From: Bacteroidota bacterium
Lineage (GTDB): Bacteria; Bacteroidota; Bacteroidia; Chitinophagales; Chitinophagaceae
Reading direction: 5' to 3'
Length of the DNA stretch: 7,298 bases
Assembly (NCBI GenBank): GCA_023392575.1
Contig: JAEVYV010000386.1
Span: 1 to 7,298 of the forward strand
The notes under the pieces were generated by a model, which was given only the letters and a program-made list of their open reading frames with translations, did not search any database and was not told the origin of the DNA. A program made the translations under genes and the position numbers. Below, in pieces: positions 5,958-7,298 of this stretch; positions within the stretch are counted from its first letter, which is position 1, and every line of letters starts with the position of its first letter.

Positions 5958-6977
5958 ATGATCATAGATTTCAGATCGGATACCGTTACCCGGCCCTCAA
6001 AGCAGATGCAGGAGGCCATGTTTGAGGCGCCGGTGGGAGACGATGTTTTTGGAGAAGACCCCTCCATTAACCAATTGGAAGCCCTGGCCGCCGGCATGTT
6101 TGGCATGGAAGCCGCCATTTATTGCCCATCGGGCACCATGACCAACCAAATTGCCATTAAATGCCATACCCAGCCCGGCGACGAAGTGATTTGCGATGTT
6201 ACCTCGCACATTTACCAGTATGAAGGCGGAGGCATTGCCCTGAACTCCGGTGCTTCGGTAAAATTGGTCACGGGGGATAAAGGAAGGATCACGGCCCAAC
6301 AGGTTTTGGAAAGCATCAATGCCAGGGAAGATGTGCACAAGGCCCATACCTCTTTGGTGAGCCTGGAAAACACCTCCAACAGGGGCGGCGGAAGCTGTTA
6401 TGCTATAGAAGAGATCAAAAAAATACGGACCGTGTGCAACGAAAACAACTTAAAGCTGCACCTGGACGGCGCCCGGTTGTTCAACGCCCTGGTTGCTAAA
6501 AACCAATCGCCCAAAGAATACGGTGCGCTGTTTCACAGCATTTCCATTTGCCTGAGCAAAAGTTTGGGGTGCCCGATAGGCAGTCTTTTATTGGGCACAA
6601 AAGAATACATTAAAAAGGCCCGCAGAATCCGAAAAGTGTTTGGCGGCGGCATGCGGCAGGCGGGGTATTTAGCGGCCGCCGGCATCTATGCCTTGGAAAA
6701 TAATATCAATCGGTTACAGGAAGACCACCTGCATGCGCAGCAACTGGCCCAGGCCCTTGCTCAAAAACCATTTGTCAGCGAGGTATACCCGGTTGAAACC
6801 AACATCATCATTTTCTCCGTGACCGGGCCCTATACTTCGCAAAGCCTGGTCGCCAAACTAAAAGAACACCACATCCTGGCCTACGCCATCTCTCCCACCC
6901 AGGTTCGGCTGGTAACGCATTTGGACATTACACCCGCAATGGTTGCAAAAACCATTGACACCATAAAATCACTCTAA
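5958..6977 (+). CDS. ltaE: Low-specificity L-threonine aldolase (PLP-dependent, fold type I)
   Basis: A cytoplasmic PLP enzyme that cleaves L-threonine and L-allo-threonine to glycine and acetaldehyde, supplying glycine. The protein is 339 residues, the normal full length. Family marks in order are: DFRSDTVTRPS (4-14), PVGDDVFGEDPSINQLE (25-41), His84 in SHIYQYEGGG (aligns with the PLP-stacking His83 of E. coli LtaE), His127 (aligns with E. coli His126), SLENTSNRGGG (135-145), HLDGAR (168-173, Asp170 contacting the PLP ring nitrogen), CLSKSLGCPIGS with the Schiff-base Lys201, GGGMRQAGYLAAAGIYAL (229-246) and VRLVTHLD (316-323). The start at 5958 matches the family N-terminus. The nearest upstream sequence is A-rich (GAAAAAATAG), in Bacteroidota style. 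Small oddities are Ser140 where ENTHN is usual and His130 where E. coli has Arg. It is transcribed away from the receptors, and pgi follows after 27 bases with no terminator between. Strict L-threo versus L-allo preference cannot be read from sequence. Confidence 0.95.
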   Translation: MIIDFRSDTVTRPSKQMQEAMFEAPVGDDVFGEDPSINQLEALAAGMFGMEAAIYCPSGTMTNQIAIKCHTQPGDEVICDVTSHIYQYEGGGIALNSGASVKLVTGDKGRITAQQVLESINAREDVHKAHTSLVSLENTSNRGGGSCYAIEEIKKIRTVCNENNLKLHLDGARLFNALVAKNQSPKEYGALFHSISICLSKSLGCPIGSLLLGTKEYIKKARRIRKVFGGGMRQAGYLAAAGIYALENNINRLQEDHLHAQQLAQALAQKPFVSEVYPVETNIIIFSVTGPYTSQSLVAKLKEHHILAYAISPTQVRLVTHLDITPAMVAKTIDTIKSL

Positions 6978-7004
6978 TACTTAAAGAATCAATAACCAAC
7001 AGCT

Positions 7005-7298
7005 ATGTTTCCCCGAATAAACCCTACCACAACAAAATCCTGGTCTTTACTGGAACAACATGCTTCCAAAATAAAGGAAGTGCACATGAAGGAACTGTTT
7101 GCCCAAGACCCCAACCGTTTCGATAAATTTTCCTTCCGCTTTCAGGATACGGTTTTTGATTTTTCGAAAAACCTTGTTACGGAAGAAACCATGCGGTTAT
7201 TGCTGCAATTGGCGGAAGAATGCAAGCTGGAAAAGGCCATTGAAGCCATGTTTGCAGGCGATTTTATCAATACAACAGAACACCGCTCTGTACTGCAT
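7005..7298 (+). CDS. pgi: Glucose-6-phosphate isomerase, N-terminal fragment (continues past the right edge)
   Basis: ATG at 7005 opens a frame with no stop to the window edge, giving 98 residues. It begins [20 protein letters not shown] and continues with [48 protein letters not shown]. These match the N-terminus of the long (about 550-residue) E. coli-type PGI (INPT..., LFAKDGDRFSKFS, DYSKNRITEET, MFSGEKINRTENRAVLH). The enzyme interconverts glucose-6-phosphate and fructose-6-phosphate in glycolysis and gluconeogenesis, in the cytoplasm. The SIS sugar-isomerase domains and catalytic residues lie beyond the window, so completeness cannot be checked. It starts 27 bases after the aldolase stop on the same strand, so co-transcription is likely. 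No strong Shine-Dalgarno is seen. Confidence 0.95.
   Translation, partial: MFPRINPTTTKSWSLLEQHASKIKEVHMKELFAQDPNRFDKFSFRFQDTVFDFSKNLVTEETMRLLLQLAEECKLEKAIEAMFAGDFINTTEHRSVLH

Noticed and set aside
5997..6347. Minus-strand open frame of 116 codons inside the threonine aldolase
   Set aside because: It is the complement of conserved aldolase motifs. The 66-codon frame at 5918-6118 is also antisense to the aldolase start.

Overview
This window looks like ordinary chromosomal DNA from a member of the Bacteroidota, probably close to the Chitinophagaceae. The evidence is two large outer-membrane receptors of the Bacteroidota type (carboxypeptidase-regulatory-like N-domain, plug, barrel), start codons preceded by A-rich leaders rather than strong Shine-Dalgarno sites, and one good match to the Bacteroidota -7 promoter box TAnnTTTG. 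The family placement is inferred from protein style only.

Layout from left to right. At 1-315 (minus, cut by the left edge) lie the first 105 residues of a YajQ-family nucleotide-binding protein. At 469-2931 and 3169-5625 (both minus) are two tandem, paralogous TonB-dependent receptor-like barrel proteins of 820 and 818 residues. Each is followed by its own clear intrinsic terminator, so they appear to be separate transcription units. From 5626 to 5957 runs a 332-base divergent intergenic region with a probable promoter for the right-hand receptor, a repeated A-rich leader motif and a 9-bp inverted repeat. At 5958-6977 (plus) is a complete low-specificity threonine aldolase. It is followed 27 bases later by the first 98 residues of glucose-6-phosphate isomerase (7005 to the right edge); the two are probably co-transcribed.

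Functionally, the receptors would span the outer membrane and import an unknown ligand with TonB-ExbBD energy. No SusD-like lipoprotein, sigma/anti-sigma pair or degradative enzyme is next to them, so no substrate can be named. The threonine aldolase and PGI are cytoplasmic central-metabolism enzymes with no evident link to the receptors.

I found no mobile element, CRISPR array, tRNA/rRNA, toxin-antitoxin or defence module, and no convincing new multi-gene system. The points worth a second look are the C-terminal tail shared by the two receptors beyond the barrel, the uneven divergence of the paralogs, the 10-base motif ACTAAAAACT just before two start codons, and the inverted-repeat structure in the divergent intergenic region.
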